A DNA stretch of 64,000 nt from Sorangium aterium. Its GTDB lineage: Bacteria; Myxococcota_A; Polyangia; Polyangiales; Polyangiaceae. Positions 10,003-19,104 of the stretch are shown here, in pieces. The translations under genes were made by a program, and so were the position numbers. Position 1 is the first letter of the stretch. The number at the start of each line of letters is the position of its first letter. The notes under the pieces were generated by a model. It was not told the origin of the DNA. It worked only from the letters and a program-made list of their open reading frames with translations, and searched no databases. The stretch lies in NCBI RefSeq assembly GCF_028368935.1, contig NZ_JAQNDK010000001.1, forward strand, positions 744,001 through 808,000, read 5' to 3'.

Positions 10003-11766
10003 GTGTTTTTCCGTCGTTCACGCCGCGCTCGCCTCGCGTCTGCACTGACTTCGCTGTGGATCCTCGGCGCGCCGGCGGTCGCCGGCGCCGCCGGCGAAAA
10101 GGACGCGGAGGCGATGAAGCTGCACAACCAGGCGATGGACGATGACTACCTCTCTGTCGAGTTCGACAAGGCGGAGAAGAAGCTCAAAGACGCGCTGAAG
10201 AAGTGCGACAAGAACGCCTGCTCGAAGTCGGTGGTCGGCAAGCTGCACATCGCGCTCGGCACGGTGTACGGCGGCGGCAACAAGCTCGAACAGGCCAAGG
10301 CCGAGTTCGTGCTTGCGCTCCAGGCCGATCCGAAGGCGGCGCTCATCGACGCGCTGACGACGACCGAGCTGGCCCAGGCGTTCAAGGAGGCGCAGAAGGA
10401 GGCGCAGGCCGCCGGGAAGGCCGGGAAGGCGGCGGGCGACGGCGGCGGCAAGGCCACGAAGGCCGCGGCGGGCGACGTTCCCCACACGCCGGTGGCGGAG
10501 CAGGCGGTGAACACGCCGGTGCCCGTGTATGTCGAGATCCCGGACGAGATCGACGCGTCCAAGGCGACGGTCCGCTACAAGCCGTTCGGCTCGCCCAAGT
10601 GGAAGTCGCTCGAGATGAGGCGTCTCGAGAGCGGCTTCGGCGTGGAGATCCCCTGCGAGGATGTCACGACGACCGGCGATATCCGGTATTTCGTCATCCT
10701 GAGGGACGAGGCGGGCGATCCGGTGGGCACCGCCGGCTCGATGCAGGCCCCTCACCGGGTGCCGATCAAGAACGAGATCGAGCACGAGCCGTCGCTGCCT
10801 GGCCAGGAGCCGCCGAAGCGGTGCGCCGCGAAGGAGGATTGCCCGCCAGGCCTGCCTGGCTGCCCCGAGGCCGGCGGCAAGCGCGGGGACAAGACCTGGG
10901 GCGCGGCCTGCGACGCGACCGAGGAGTGCCAGTCGGGGCTCGCCTGCGTGAACGGGACCTGCGAGCAGGGGAGCGACGAGGGGGGCGGGGCGTCGAAGGG
11001 CAAGAGCAAGGGCAACCGCAACGTGGTCGGCGTCTCCGGCCAGCTCGACCTGCTCCTGGTGCGCGGCACGGATTACGTCTGCTCGGGCAGCGACGCCGCC
11101 TACGCCTGCTTCTATCCGGGCGGCGACGGCCGGCAGTTCTACGGCGAGCCCGCGGATCTCGAAGGGACGAACGGGGTCAAGGGCGGCCTGAGCCTCGCTG
11201 GATGGCGGGTGATGCTGTCGTACGATCGGCAGCTGTTCTCGGATCTGTCGCTGCTCCTCGGCGTACGGGTCGGATTCGCGTTCGGCGGCTCGCCCTCTTC
11301 CAAGAACGGGCCGAACCCGTGGTCGGACGGGGCGGGCAATGAGCTGCAGAACCCGCATCTCCAGGCGCTCAGCTTCCTGCCGCTCCATGCGGAGCTCCGC
11401 GCCACGTATTTCCTCCTGGGGGATCGGATTGTCGAGAAGGGCGGGTTCCGCCCCTACGCCTTCGTCTCGCCCATCGGGCTGGCCCAGGTGAACGCCTCGG
11501 TGCCTGTGGATGTGTGCGATCGCCGCACCGAGGAAGGGGATCCTCTGAGCACCAGCAGCAGCAACAGGTGTCCGGCGAACACCCGCTACGTCGAGAATCT
11601 CGATGCCTACCAGATCACCGGGCGGAACTTTTCGGCGCTAGGCGCCGGTGTGGTCTATGGCATCACCCAGAACTTCGGTGTGTCCGCCGAGATGAAGGTG
11701 ATGCTGATGTGGCCAACGCTCGGCCTCGTCCTGGCCCCCACCGTCAGCCCCGTGTTCGCCTTCTAG
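10003..11766 (+). CDS. Secreted outer-membrane protein: TPR-like N-terminus, Cys-rich linker, beta-barrel-like C-terminus
   Basis: The 587-residue product uses a GTG start with GGAGG nine bases upstream. A signal peptide (1-30, ending in AGAAG) is followed by helical repeats (about 35-150), a beta-sandwich part around VPVYVEIPDEIDAS, a Cys cluster (CDATEECQSGLACVNGTC) resembling Dickkopf-type motifs, and from about residue 345 amphipathic strands with aromatic ends closing in a terminal Phe, as in outer-membrane beta-barrels. It follows the OmpA gene by 135 bases on the same strand. No precise family is recognised; the barrel is an inference from the strand pattern. Confidence 0.7.
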   Translation: MFFRRSRRARLASALTSLWILGAPAVAGAAGEKDAEAMKLHNQAMDDDYLSVEFDKAEKKLKDALKKCDKNACSKSVVGKLHIALGTVYGGGNKLEQAKAEFVLALQADPKAALIDALTTTELAQAFKEAQKEAQAAGKAGKAAGDGGGKATKAAAGDVPHTPVAEQAVNTPVPVYVEIPDEIDASKATVRYKPFGSPKWKSLEMRRLESGFGVEIPCEDVTTTGDIRYFVILRDEAGDPVGTAGSMQAPHRVPIKNEIEHEPSLPGQEPPKRCAAKEDCPPGLPGCPEAGGKRGDKTWGAACDATEECQSGLACVNGTCEQGSDEGGGASKGKSKGNRNVVGVSGQLDLLLVRGTDYVCSGSDAAYACFYPGGDGRQFYGEPADLEGTNGVKGGLSLAGWRVMLSYDRQLFSDLSLLLGVRVGFAFGGSPSSKNGPNPWSDGAGNELQNPHLQALSFLPLHAELRATYFLLGDRIVEKGGFRPYAFVSPIGLAQVNASVPVDVCDRRTEEGDPLSTSSSNRCPANTRYVENLDAYQITGRNFSALGAGVVYGITQNFGVSAEMKVMLMWPTLGLVLAPTVSPVFAF

Positions 11767-11877
11767 TATTCCGTCGCCTGAAGGTCGTCCCGGGTTGGGC
11801 GCGCGCTCTTGCCGATCCGCCCGGCCGCCAGCGAGGGTGTTCATCGCGCGGCGCGGCGCGTGGGGCACCCCCCCGCG

Positions 11878-12243
11878 CTAAAGCTCGAAGTGTTCGGTGC
11901 CGAGCAGCTGGTAGAGGCCGTAGAGCGACCCGGCGTCGTGGTGCTCGAAGCGAACGCCCGCGCGCGCCGGCCGGCCCGCCGCACCGCGGCGGATCCAGGC
12001 GATACGACCGCGGAGGCTCAGCGGATCCCACAGGTTCGGGGCGGTGACCTCGAGCGTCACCGACGCCTCGGGATCCAGGAGCTCCGACGCGAGCTGGGCC
12101 TCGGACAGCTCGATGCCGGCGCCGCCCAGCCCCAGATCGCGGATGCGAACGCCGTGCTCCTCGACCGACTGCCGATCGCGCAGCGTCGCCCCAAGATCGA
12201 CGCGTCGCCTCGCGTGAACGCGAAAGTGGTCCCGGACAGCCAT
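11878..12243 (-). CDS. Single-domain PilZ protein with degenerate second motif
   Basis: The ATG at 12241-12243 gives 121 residues; an alternative ATG at 12271-12273 adds ten. The first c-di-GMP motif RxxxR is present as RDHFR, but the second (D/N-x-S-x-x-G) reads D-L-G-L-G-G, with Gly for Ser. Strands continue through VTLEVTAPNLWDP and GRIAWIRR as in PilZ barrels. It may bind c-di-GMP weakly or act as an adaptor. It is divergent from the next PilZ gene, with 268 bases between starts. Confidence 0.7.
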   Translation of the reverse strand: MAVRDHFRVHARRRVDLGATLRDRQSVEEHGVRIRDLGLGGAGIELSEAQLASELLDPEASVTLEVTAPNLWDPLSLRGRIAWIRRGAAGRPARAGVRFEHHDAGSLYGLYQLLGTEHFEL

Positions 12244-12511
12244 CCTGGCGCATTCTCCAGTCGACGCGAACATATCACGAGAGACGCGCGCACACGCTCG
12301 GTTCGCCATGCCCTGCGGCGCAGGGGCGCGGGCTCGGGCGCGGTGACGCGCGCCGCGCGCCGCGCGAACAGCATGCTCGCCCGGTCGCCCATGGCTGCGT
12401 TCGGTAAAGCGACCGTCACGTGTTAGCCTTTGGGCTTCGCGGCGAACCTTGGGTAACATGCGGACCACATCCGCTGGAGCGAGTCGCGAAGTAGACGGGA
12501 GTTCTACCCTG

Positions 12512-14128
12512 ATGGCCCAGGACACACGCAAAGATCCGCGAGCGAGAGTGCTGCAGATGACCGTCCGCTACAAGAGCGCCACGGTCGACGAGTTCATCGA
12601 GCACCACTCGCATGACGTGAGCCGTGGCGGCATCTTCATCAAGACGCCGTCGCCCTTCCCCGCTGGCACGCTGCTCAAGTTCGAGATCCGTCTGCAGGAC
12701 GAGCAAGCCGTGATCGCCGGCGTCGGCCGCGTCGTGTGGAAGCGCGAGCCCGCGCAGGGGAGCGACGCGCACCCGGCGGGCATGGGCGTGAAGTTCATCA
12801 AGATCGATGAGAAATCCAAGGCTGTGATCACCCGGCTCGTCGACGCGCAGGCTGGCGCCGGGTCGGCGTTCGAGGCCGGCATCACCGACCGCGCGGATCT
12901 GGGCGACGACGTGCAGGAGATCACGGCCCCGTCGGCGACCGCGAGCGCACCGCAGGCCGAGCCCGCGCCCGCCAAGGCAGCGCAGGCGCAGGTGAAGCGG
13001 GCGTCGACGATGCTGGGGCTCGGCTCGATCGGGGCGAAGGGCGACGCGGGCAAGGGCGAGGCGAAGAAGGCCGACGCCGCGGAGGGCGGCAGCTTCTTCC
13101 CGCAGACGAACCCCGAGAAGGAGATGCCGCCGCCCGACGAGCGGACGATGATGAAGCAGGCGGCCGAGCTGCTGAAGCAAGCGCTCGCCGACGCCGGCGG
13201 TTCGCTGGACGAGATCGGCCCGTCCAAGGAGCCGCTCATGGCCGCCCCGCCGAAGAAGGCCGAGCCCGCTCCGGCGCCGAAAGAGGAGCATGTCAGGCCG
13301 CTGGCCGAGCCGGCGGCCATACCGGTCCCTGCGGTCGCTCAGCTGGTGAACGAGCGGGAAGCGCGGGAGGACGCGCCCGCGGCCGAGGCGAGACCAGCGA
13401 AGGCGGCCGCGGCCAGGAAGCCGGCCGAGGTCGCGGACAGGGCGCCGGCAGACGATCTGCACGGCAAGGCTGCGCGCCAGGAAGCAAAGGCGCCGGACGA
13501 TCAGGCAAAGGTGAAGCCGACGTCCGCCAGGCCGAAGGAAGACAAGGCGGCCACGGCCAAGCCCGCGCCCGCGGCCCAGGCTCCGCTCGCACAGGAAGAG
13601 GAGAGCAGCGGCACCGGGCGGCTGCTCACGATCCTGCTGGTCGCGGCGGCGCTCTGCGGCGCGCTCTGGCTCGTCTTCGGGCAGAGCGACAAGCCCCCTG
13701 CGACCCCGCCGGCCGCGCCGGAGCAGCCCGCGGCGAAGCCTGCCGCTCCGGCGGAGAAGCCTGCGGCTCCGGCGGAGAAGCCTCAGCCGACGGAGGCCGT
13801 GCCCGCAGCGACGGACAAGGCTCCGCCCACCGGGACGGCGGCGCCCACGACGACCGCCGAACCGCCGGCGGCGCCGGCGGCGAACGCCACCGCGCCCGTC
13901 GGGGCGACGGCGGAGCCTGCGGCGCCCAAGGCGACGGCGGTGCCTGCGGCCCCGGCGACGGCGGAGCCCGCGGCGCCCAAGGCGACGGCGGAGCCTGCGG
14001 CGCCCGCCCCGACGCCAGAGCCCGCGGCCCCCACGGCGACGGCGGCGCCTGCGGCGCCCAAGCCGGCGGCCCCCAGGCCCAGGCCGGCCGCGCCGAAGCC
14101 GCCGAAGAACGACGATCCCTACGGTTGA
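12512..14128 (+). CDS. PilZ-domain protein with single membrane helix and Ala/Pro-rich tail
   Basis: The ATG at 12512 gives 538 residues; in-frame starts at 12449 (TTG) and 12458 (ATG) are possible but extend beyond the family. The PilZ domain (about 1-115) has RKDPR and D-V-S-R-G-G, the full c-di-GMP signature of the myxobacterial PilZ subfamily. A long Ala/Lys/Glu linker follows, then a membrane helix LLTILLVAAALCGALWLVFG (about 370-390), then about 145 residues of Ala/Pro/Thr repeats on the far side. The layout suggests that cytoplasmic c-di-GMP sensing is passed across the membrane to an envelope-spanning tail. Inference only; the partner is unknown. Confidence 0.8.
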   Translation: MAQDTRKDPRARVLQMTVRYKSATVDEFIEHHSHDVSRGGIFIKTPSPFPAGTLLKFEIRLQDEQAVIAGVGRVVWKREPAQGSDAHPAGMGVKFIKIDEKSKAVITRLVDAQAGAGSAFEAGITDRADLGDDVQEITAPSATASAPQAEPAPAKAAQAQVKRASTMLGLGSIGAKGDAGKGEAKKADAAEGGSFFPQTNPEKEMPPPDERTMMKQAAELLKQALADAGGSLDEIGPSKEPLMAAPPKKAEPAPAPKEEHVRPLAEPAAIPVPAVAQLVNEREAREDAPAAEARPAKAAAARKPAEVADRAPADDLHGKAARQEAKAPDDQAKVKPTSARPKEDKAATAKPAPAAQAPLAQEEESSGTGRLLTILLVAAALCGALWLVFGQSDKPPATPPAAPEQPAAKPAAPAEKPAAPAEKPQPTEAVPAATDKAPPTGTAAPTTTAEPPAAPAANATAPVGATAEPAAPKATAVPAAPATAEPAAPKATAEPAAPAPTPEPAAPTATAAPAAPKPAAPRPRPAAPKPPKNDDPYG

Positions 14129-14167
14129 TGACCAGGCCGCGGGTCCTCCGCGGGAGAGGCAGCTGCG

Positions 14168-15130
14168 ATGAGCGGCTCGGTGAGTCACGTCGGTGAATCA
14201 GGGCTGGGCCGCCCGAAGACGGCTGCCACGCTGGCCGCGCTGGGCCTGCTGGCCGCGACCGGGCTCGTCTGCGGCGCGGTAGCGCTGCGCGACCCGACGG
14301 TCGTGACGGCGCTCGAGCGGGACGCCGGTGCCTCGCCGGCCCCTTCGCCGGCCGCTGCACCCAGCAGCAGCGTCCGCGAGAGCAGCAGCGCGCCGGCCCC
14401 CGAGCCGGCGCCGGCGCTCGCGCCCGCGGAGCCCGAGGCCCCGGCGAAGGCGCCGCCTGCCCGCGCTCAGGCCGCGGAGCTCGAGAGCGCCCAGGCCGCG
14501 GGGAGCGCGGCGCTCGGCTCGCTCGCGCAGCGGTATCCGGAAGATCCCGCGGTCCTCCGGGCGCTCGCGGTCGCGCAGGCGCGCGAGAAGGCGATGGCGG
14601 CCGCGCTGCTCACGGCGCAGCGGCTGTTCGAGCTCGCTCCCGAGGAGGCCGGGAACGACGAGCTCAAGCAGATCATCCTGAGGGCGGCGAACGGCACCCC
14701 GGACCTCGCCCTCACGGCGTTCGATCTGATGGCCAAGCACATGGGAAGCCGCGGTCCCGACCTGCTCTACGAGGTGGTGACCGCGCCGAAATTCGGCGAT
14801 TGGCCCAGGGACCACGCGAGCACACGGCTGATCGAGAGCAGCGTACGGCAGCTCGCGTCGCCGGCGCTGCTCGTGGCCGACGATCTGCGCCGCCTCACGG
14901 ACTGCCCCACCAAGGCGATGCTCGCCAGGGTGCGCGAGGAGGGCGATATCCGCGCGCTCCATTACATCAAGGCGCTGGGCACCCCCCAGCCCTGCCGGGG
15001 TCATCGGACGCGCAAGTGCCTCAGGTGCGGCCCCCTCCAGAAGGAGCTTCGCGCGACGGCCAGCGCCATCGAGAAGCGCAGGAACGACAAAGCGGCCGCT
15101 GCGCCGCCCGCAGCGAGCGCCGCTCGCTGA
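14168..15130 (+). CDS. Membrane-anchored helical-repeat protein of unknown function
   Basis: The 320-residue product has one N-terminal membrane helix (about 18-41, TAATLAALGLLAATGLVCGA), a Pro/Ala-rich spacer (55-100), then alpha-helical repeats of TPR/HEAT character (LAQRYPEDPAVLRALAVAQA), and a C-terminal Cys cluster C-R-G-H-R-T-R-K-C-L-R-C with a basic tail. It follows the membrane PilZ gene by 39 bases and is likely co-transcribed, so it may act in the same c-di-GMP envelope function (inference). No family is recognised. Confidence 0.6.
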   Translation: MSGSVSHVGESGLGRPKTAATLAALGLLAATGLVCGAVALRDPTVVTALERDAGASPAPSPAAAPSSSVRESSSAPAPEPAPALAPAEPEAPAKAPPARAQAAELESAQAAGSAALGSLAQRYPEDPAVLRALAVAQAREKAMAAALLTAQRLFELAPEEAGNDELKQIILRAANGTPDLALTAFDLMAKHMGSRGPDLLYEVVTAPKFGDWPRDHASTRLIESSVRQLASPALLVADDLRRLTDCPTKAMLARVREEGDIRALHYIKALGTPQPCRGHRTRKCLRCGPLQKELRATASAIEKRRNDKAAAAPPAASAAR

Positions 15131-15388
15131 CGCCTTCACCTCGCCAACCCCGGAGCGGCCTGCGCCCCTTGCGCCCCTTGCTTCGCCGGCTTCACGCGTC
15201 AACGTGACGGCGCCGAGCGGCCCCGCGCCCGCCACCCCCGCAAGGCTGCCGGCACGAAGGGAATGCCTCGTCACGGCCGCGTGGGCGGCTCAATGCTCCG
15301 AAGGAGCCGCTCAACACCTGATGGGAGCGGCACGGCCACGCAGACAGAGCGACGCGTGGAACCAGCTCACAAGGGGAGCGAATCGGGG

Positions 15389-15460
15389 TGGGCGCAGCAG
15401 GACTTGAACCTGCGACTTCGTCCGTGTGAAGGACGCACTCTACCGCTGAGTTATGCGCCC
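15389..15460 (-). tRNA. tRNA-Val (anticodon CAC)
   Basis: The complement folds as a complete 72-base tRNA: acceptor GGGCGCA/TGCGCCC, D stem ACTC/GAGT, anticodon stem CGTCC/GGACG with loop TTCACAC (anticodon CAC), T stem GCAGG/CCTGC with loop TTCAAGT, discriminator A. CCA is not encoded. Confidence 0.95.
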
Positions 15461-15859
15461 GATGCCAGCCGGTTGTCACCCGGCCGTTTCGGAAAGACGT
15501 GGCGCTTTTAACCCAACCATCGGCGTTCGACAAGAAGAACTCGCTGGCGATGTCGAAGTTCTTCGCGGCGCTCGGTCAGCCCCGTAGCCGGCGGCCCATG
15601 GGGCAAGCCCGGAACTGGCGGGTCGCCGGTGAAGGCGCGTTGGCGACCGCGGTCAGCGAGCCGGCCGCGGGGCCCGCGCGCGCCGATTGCGCGCCAGCCA
15701 TCAGCAACCGGGCAGCGACCGGGGCGTGGAGCCAGGCGGGCTGCCGCGTCCGCGCGGCGTCGCGGTCGAGCGAGCGGGGACGGGCGCCGCTGCCCTTCGA
15801 GCGCGCGTGGGCACCGGCGCAGACCGGCGCAGAGCGACTCGCGCATCGGACGCGCGCGG
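15461..15859. other. Gene-poor interval between tRNA-Val and the aminotransferase
   Basis: About 400 bases. Apart from the tRNA promoter at 15505-15533 I see no supported gene; open frames here lack a start signal and have Arg/Ala-biased shadow composition. Confidence 0.5.
15505..15533 (-). promoter_or_regulatory. Candidate promoter of tRNA-Val(CAC)
   Basis: On the minus strand TTGTCG (15528-15533), a 17-base spacer and TAAAAG (15505-15510) lie about 45 bases before the tRNA 5' end. Neither hexamer is perfect, but this A/T patch stands out in the interval. Confidence 0.45.
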
Positions 15860-17059
15860 TCAGTCGAGCGTCGCGACGGCGCGCCGGAGCGCGGCGAGGC
15901 CTGCTTCGATGTGATCCTCGTCGCAGGCGTACGAAAATCGAAGGTACCCAGGCGCGCCGAAGGGGGTGCCGGCGACCGCGGCCACGTGCGCCTGCTCGAG
16001 CATCCACGTCGCCACGTCCTCGTCGCTCGCGAGCGTCGTCCCCTGGAAAGTGCGCCCGCAGAGCCCGCGCACGTCGGCGAAGGCGTAGAACGCGCCCTCC
16101 GGCATCCTGCAGCGCACCCCGGGTACGGCGTTGAGCCCCTCGACCATCAGCGCGCGCCGCCGGGCGAACGCGGCACGCATCGCGAACACCGCGTCGCGAG
16201 GCCCGTTCAGGGCGGCGACAGCGGCCGCCTGGGAAACGGCCGCCGCGTTCGTGGTGCTCTGACCCTGGACCACGTCGAGCGCCCTCGCGACCTCGGTCGG
16301 CGCGATGCTCCAGCCGATCCGCCAGCCCGTCATGGCGAAGGTCTTGCTGACCCCGTCGACGACGATCACCCGGGGCGCGAGGTCCTCCGCGAGCGCGGGG
16401 AGCGACACGTGCCGGAACCCGTCGTAGGTAAGATCGGCATAGATCTCATCGACGATGATCCAGCAGTCGTGGCGGCGCAGCACGCCCAGCAGCGGGAGCA
16501 GGTGCTCCTCCGCATACGCCGAGCCGGTCGGGTTGGAGGGCGTGCACAGGATGATCGCCTTCACCCGCGGAGAGAGCGCGGCCTGGAGCGCGTCCGCCGT
16601 GAGGCGGAAGCCCATCTCCTCGGTCGTGCTGGCGATGACCGGCGTGGCGCCGACGAGGCGCACCTGCTCCGGGTAGCTCACCCAGTAAGGCGCCGGGATG
16701 ACGACCTCGTCTCCCGGCTCGAAGAGCGCGGTCGCGAGGTTGAACAACGCGTGCTTCGCGCCGCAGCTCACGGTGACCTGGCTCGGCAGCGGCCGCCAGC
16801 CGCGGTGCTGCTCGGTCGCGGCGCAGATCGCCGACTTCAGCTCGGAGATGCCGGACACGGCCGTGTAGTGGGTGGCGCCGGCGTCCAGCGCCGCCTTCGC
16901 CGCGATGCGAATGTGCTCGGGCGTGTCGAAGTCAGGCTCGCCCACGCCGAAGGAGTAGACCCTGTGCCCGTCGGCGCGGAGGCGCGCCGCCCTCGCCGCC
17001 ATGGCGAGCGTTGCACTGGGCGCGACGGCCGACAGACGGTCAGCGAGCTTCGTGGGCAT
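15860..17059 (-). CDS. Class I aminotransferase (aspartate aminotransferase type)
   Basis: This 399-residue PLP enzyme of fold type I transfers an amino group between an amino acid and a 2-oxoacid. PLP-binding signature: Asn of TPSNPTG (173-179), Asp/Tyr in IIVDEIYADL (201-210), Schiff-base Lys239 in DGVSKTFAMTGWRIGW, and the C-terminal Arg in YLRFSYA that binds the substrate carboxylate. N-terminal SFGVGEPDFDTP matches the I-gamma aspartate aminotransferases used in many bacteria for Asp and sometimes aromatic substrates, so exact specificity is open. Monocistronic on its strand. Confidence 0.92.
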   Translation of the reverse strand: MPTKLADRLSAVAPSATLAMAARAARLRADGHRVYSFGVGEPDFDTPEHIRIAAKAALDAGATHYTAVSGISELKSAICAATEQHRGWRPLPSQVTVSCGAKHALFNLATALFEPGDEVVIPAPYWVSYPEQVRLVGATPVIASTTEEMGFRLTADALQAALSPRVKAIILCTPSNPTGSAYAEEHLLPLLGVLRRHDCWIIVDEIYADLTYDGFRHVSLPALAEDLAPRVIVVDGVSKTFAMTGWRIGWSIAPTEVARALDVVQGQSTTNAAAVSQAAAVAALNGPRDAVFAMRAAFARRRALMVEGLNAVPGVRCRMPEGAFYAFADVRGLCGRTFQGTTLASDEDVATWMLEQAHVAAVAGTPFGAPGYLRFSYACDEDHIEAGLAALRRAVATLD

Positions 17060-17143
17060 CGAGACACTGAGAAATAAAGGGCGGACCGAGATAACGCAAG
17101 GCGCTGCCGCTCCGACGCTTGCGCGGGCGGCTCGGATGTGCCG

Positions 17144-18292
17144 CTAGGGCGACGGCGTGGCGCCGCCGACCTGGACCGCGGGCTTCTGCTCGTCCTGCTT
17201 GATCGAGTAGCGCACGAGCGCGCGGAGCACGTCGTTGCGCTGCACGTTGCCGAGGAGGCTCTTCATGTCCTCGTAGATCGACGGATCGACCAGCAGGGCG
17301 CCGAGGGTCCCCTTGCCCGCCCTCATGTCGTGCACGATCGCCCGCAGATCGCCGGTCATCGCCGTCACGTTGGCGAGCGCCTCGGCGCCGTCGCCCTTGC
17401 CGCCGTAGAGCGCGTCGTGCGCGAGGCTGTCGCTCTCGCGGATGCCCCGCAGCGTCATGGCGACCTCGTCCGCCGCGTTCCCGAACTGCTGAACCTGCTT
17501 CTGCGGGCCGTCGCCGTAGATGACGTCGTGCGCGAACCCCGGCCCCTCCTTGACCCGGGACACGACCCCCCGCACCTCGCGCACCGCGCCCGCGAGCTCC
17601 GTGCTGAGGCGGTCGAGGCTCTGCACGGTGCGCGAGATGCGCTCGGCCTCCTCGGGATCGGTCAGGAAGCGGTGCGGGTAGCCTTCCCCCTCGGTCACCT
17701 GCTTCATCAGCGTGTTCGCCGAGGCGACCGTCTCGCGGAGATCCCTGTGCAGCTTCTCGTCGGCGATGCTCTCCGAGACCTTCTGGATGTTGTCGAGCGT
17801 CGCCTCGGCCTTCTCGGCCATGCCGGTGACCTTGCCCATCACGTCGGTCGGCACCTCGCCGGGGATTTGCCCGCCAGGCGGCACCGAATCCGGGCTCTGC
17901 CCCTTCGTGAGCTCCAGCATCTTGTCGCCGAGCAGGCCCTTGTTCGCGATCTGGGCGACGCTGTCCGTCTTGATCCGGCTCGCCTCGCTCTCGACGATCT
18001 CGAGCTTCACATAGATCTTGGTGTCCTTCGGATCAGGGCCGTAACCGACCTCGGCGACGTGACCGATGTCGATGCCTCCCATGCGGATGGGCGCGCCCGG
18101 CTTCAGCCCCTGCACGTCGGCGAAGTTCGTCGTGAAGCTGACGGAGGAGTCGAAGAGCCGCCGCTCGTCACCTATCAGGAAAATGACTACGGCGGAGAGT
18201 ACGAGGCCCGCCAGCACAAAGAGTCCGACCTTCAGATCGCGCGCTCTGCCCATGCAGAAGGGCATCTTGCGCGATCTCGAGGGGATCGTCAC
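17144..18292 (-). CDS. mlaD: MlaD-like MCE-domain lipid-transport protein
   Basis: The 382-residue product starts at GTG 18290-18292, overlapping the mlaF stop by four bases. One N-terminal membrane helix (about 19-42, DLKVGLFVLAGLVLSAVVIF) is followed by an MCE domain (about 48-130, with GLKPGAPIRMGGIDIGHVAEV), then a long helical tail (about 145-360) that in this family forms a channel or coiled-coil bundle. It binds lipids in the periplasm for transport between membranes, with the ATPase encoded upstream. The tail is longer than in E. coli MlaD, closer to mycobacterial Mce/PqiB sizes. Confidence 0.88.
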   Translation of the reverse strand: MTIPSRSRKMPFCMGRARDLKVGLFVLAGLVLSAVVIFLIGDERRLFDSSVSFTTNFADVQGLKPGAPIRMGGIDIGHVAEVGYGPDPKDTKIYVKLEIVESEASRIKTDSVAQIANKGLLGDKMLELTKGQSPDSVPPGGQIPGEVPTDVMGKVTGMAEKAEATLDNIQKVSESIADEKLHRDLRETVASANTLMKQVTEGEGYPHRFLTDPEEAERISRTVQSLDRLSTELAGAVREVRGVVSRVKEGPGFAHDVIYGDGPQKQVQQFGNAADEVAMTLRGIRESDSLAHDALYGGKGDGAEALANVTAMTGDLRAIVHDMRAGKGTLGALLVDPSIYEDMKSLLGNVQRNDVLRALVRYSIKQDEQKPAVQVGGATPSP

Positions 18293-19068
18293 GCGCCGAG
18301 AAGCGTCTGGACGTCCTCGTTCACCGGAGCGGTCCCGGTGATGAAATCGGCGACATGCGGATCGGTGGACGCCCGGAACTCGTCCGGGGTGCCGGTAGCG
18401 ATGACCTCGCCGCGGAAGATCATCGCCATCCGATCCGAGATCGAGAAGGCGCTCTTCATGTCGTGTGTCACCACGATGCTCGTCACGTTGAGCGCCTGCT
18501 TCAGCCCCTTGATGAGGTGGTTGATGCGCTCGGTGTTGATCGGATCGAGGCCGGTCGTCGGCTCGTCGTAGAGCAGCACCTCCGGCTGCACGGCGATCGC
18601 GCGCGCGAGGCCGACGCGCTTCTTCATGCCGCCGGACAGGTCCCCCGGGCGCATCTGCTCGATGCCCGGCAGGCCGACGAGCGACAGCGCCCAGTTGACC
18701 CGATCCGCGATCTGCGCCTCGGTCATCTCCTTGCGGTAGTGCTCGTGCAGGCCGTAAGCGACGTTCTCACCCACCGAGACCGAGTCGAACAGGGCGCCGC
18801 CCTGGAAGAGCATCGCGATGCGCTGACGCACCCCGGCGATGCGCGACTCGCTCAGGCGCGTGATCTCTTCACCGTGAAATTGGATAGATCCATCGTCGGC
18901 GTCGAGCAGACGGATGAGCAGCTTGAGCATGACGCTCTTGCCGACGCCGGAGCCGCCCATGATGGTGATCGTCTCGCCCGGGTACACGTCGAGGTTCAGG
19001 TCGCGGTAGATGACCTTCGGACCGAAGGCCTTGCGCACACGCGAGAACCGGATCAGCGGCTCAGCCAC
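18289..19068 (-). CDS. mlaF: ABC transporter ATPase MlaF/Mkl type
   Basis: The 259-residue ATPase has Walker A GGSGVGKS, Q-loop LFQGGALF, ABC signature LSGGMKKRVGLARA, Walker B LLYDEPTTGLDP and H-loop VVTHD. The GGMKKR signature and FQGGALFDS are typical of the MlaF/Mkl/Ttg2A branch feeding MCE lipid transporters. It is coupled to mlaD through GTGA. No MlaE-type permease gene is adjacent: upstream is recJ, downstream of mlaD an aminotransferase. Confidence 0.93.
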   Translation of the reverse strand: MAEPLIRFSRVRKAFGPKVIYRDLNLDVYPGETITIMGGSGVGKSVMLKLLIRLLDADDGSIQFHGEEITRLSESRIAGVRQRIAMLFQGGALFDSVSVGENVAYGLHEHYRKEMTEAQIADRVNWALSLVGLPGIEQMRPGDLSGGMKKRVGLARAIAVQPEVLLYDEPTTGLDPINTERINHLIKGLKQALNVTSIVVTHDMKSAFSISDRMAMIFRGEVIATGTPDEFRASTDPHVADFITGTAPVNEDVQTLLGA

Positions 19069-19104
19069 GCGATCACGCTAGCACGCCGCGGACGCCCGCC
19101 GCGC

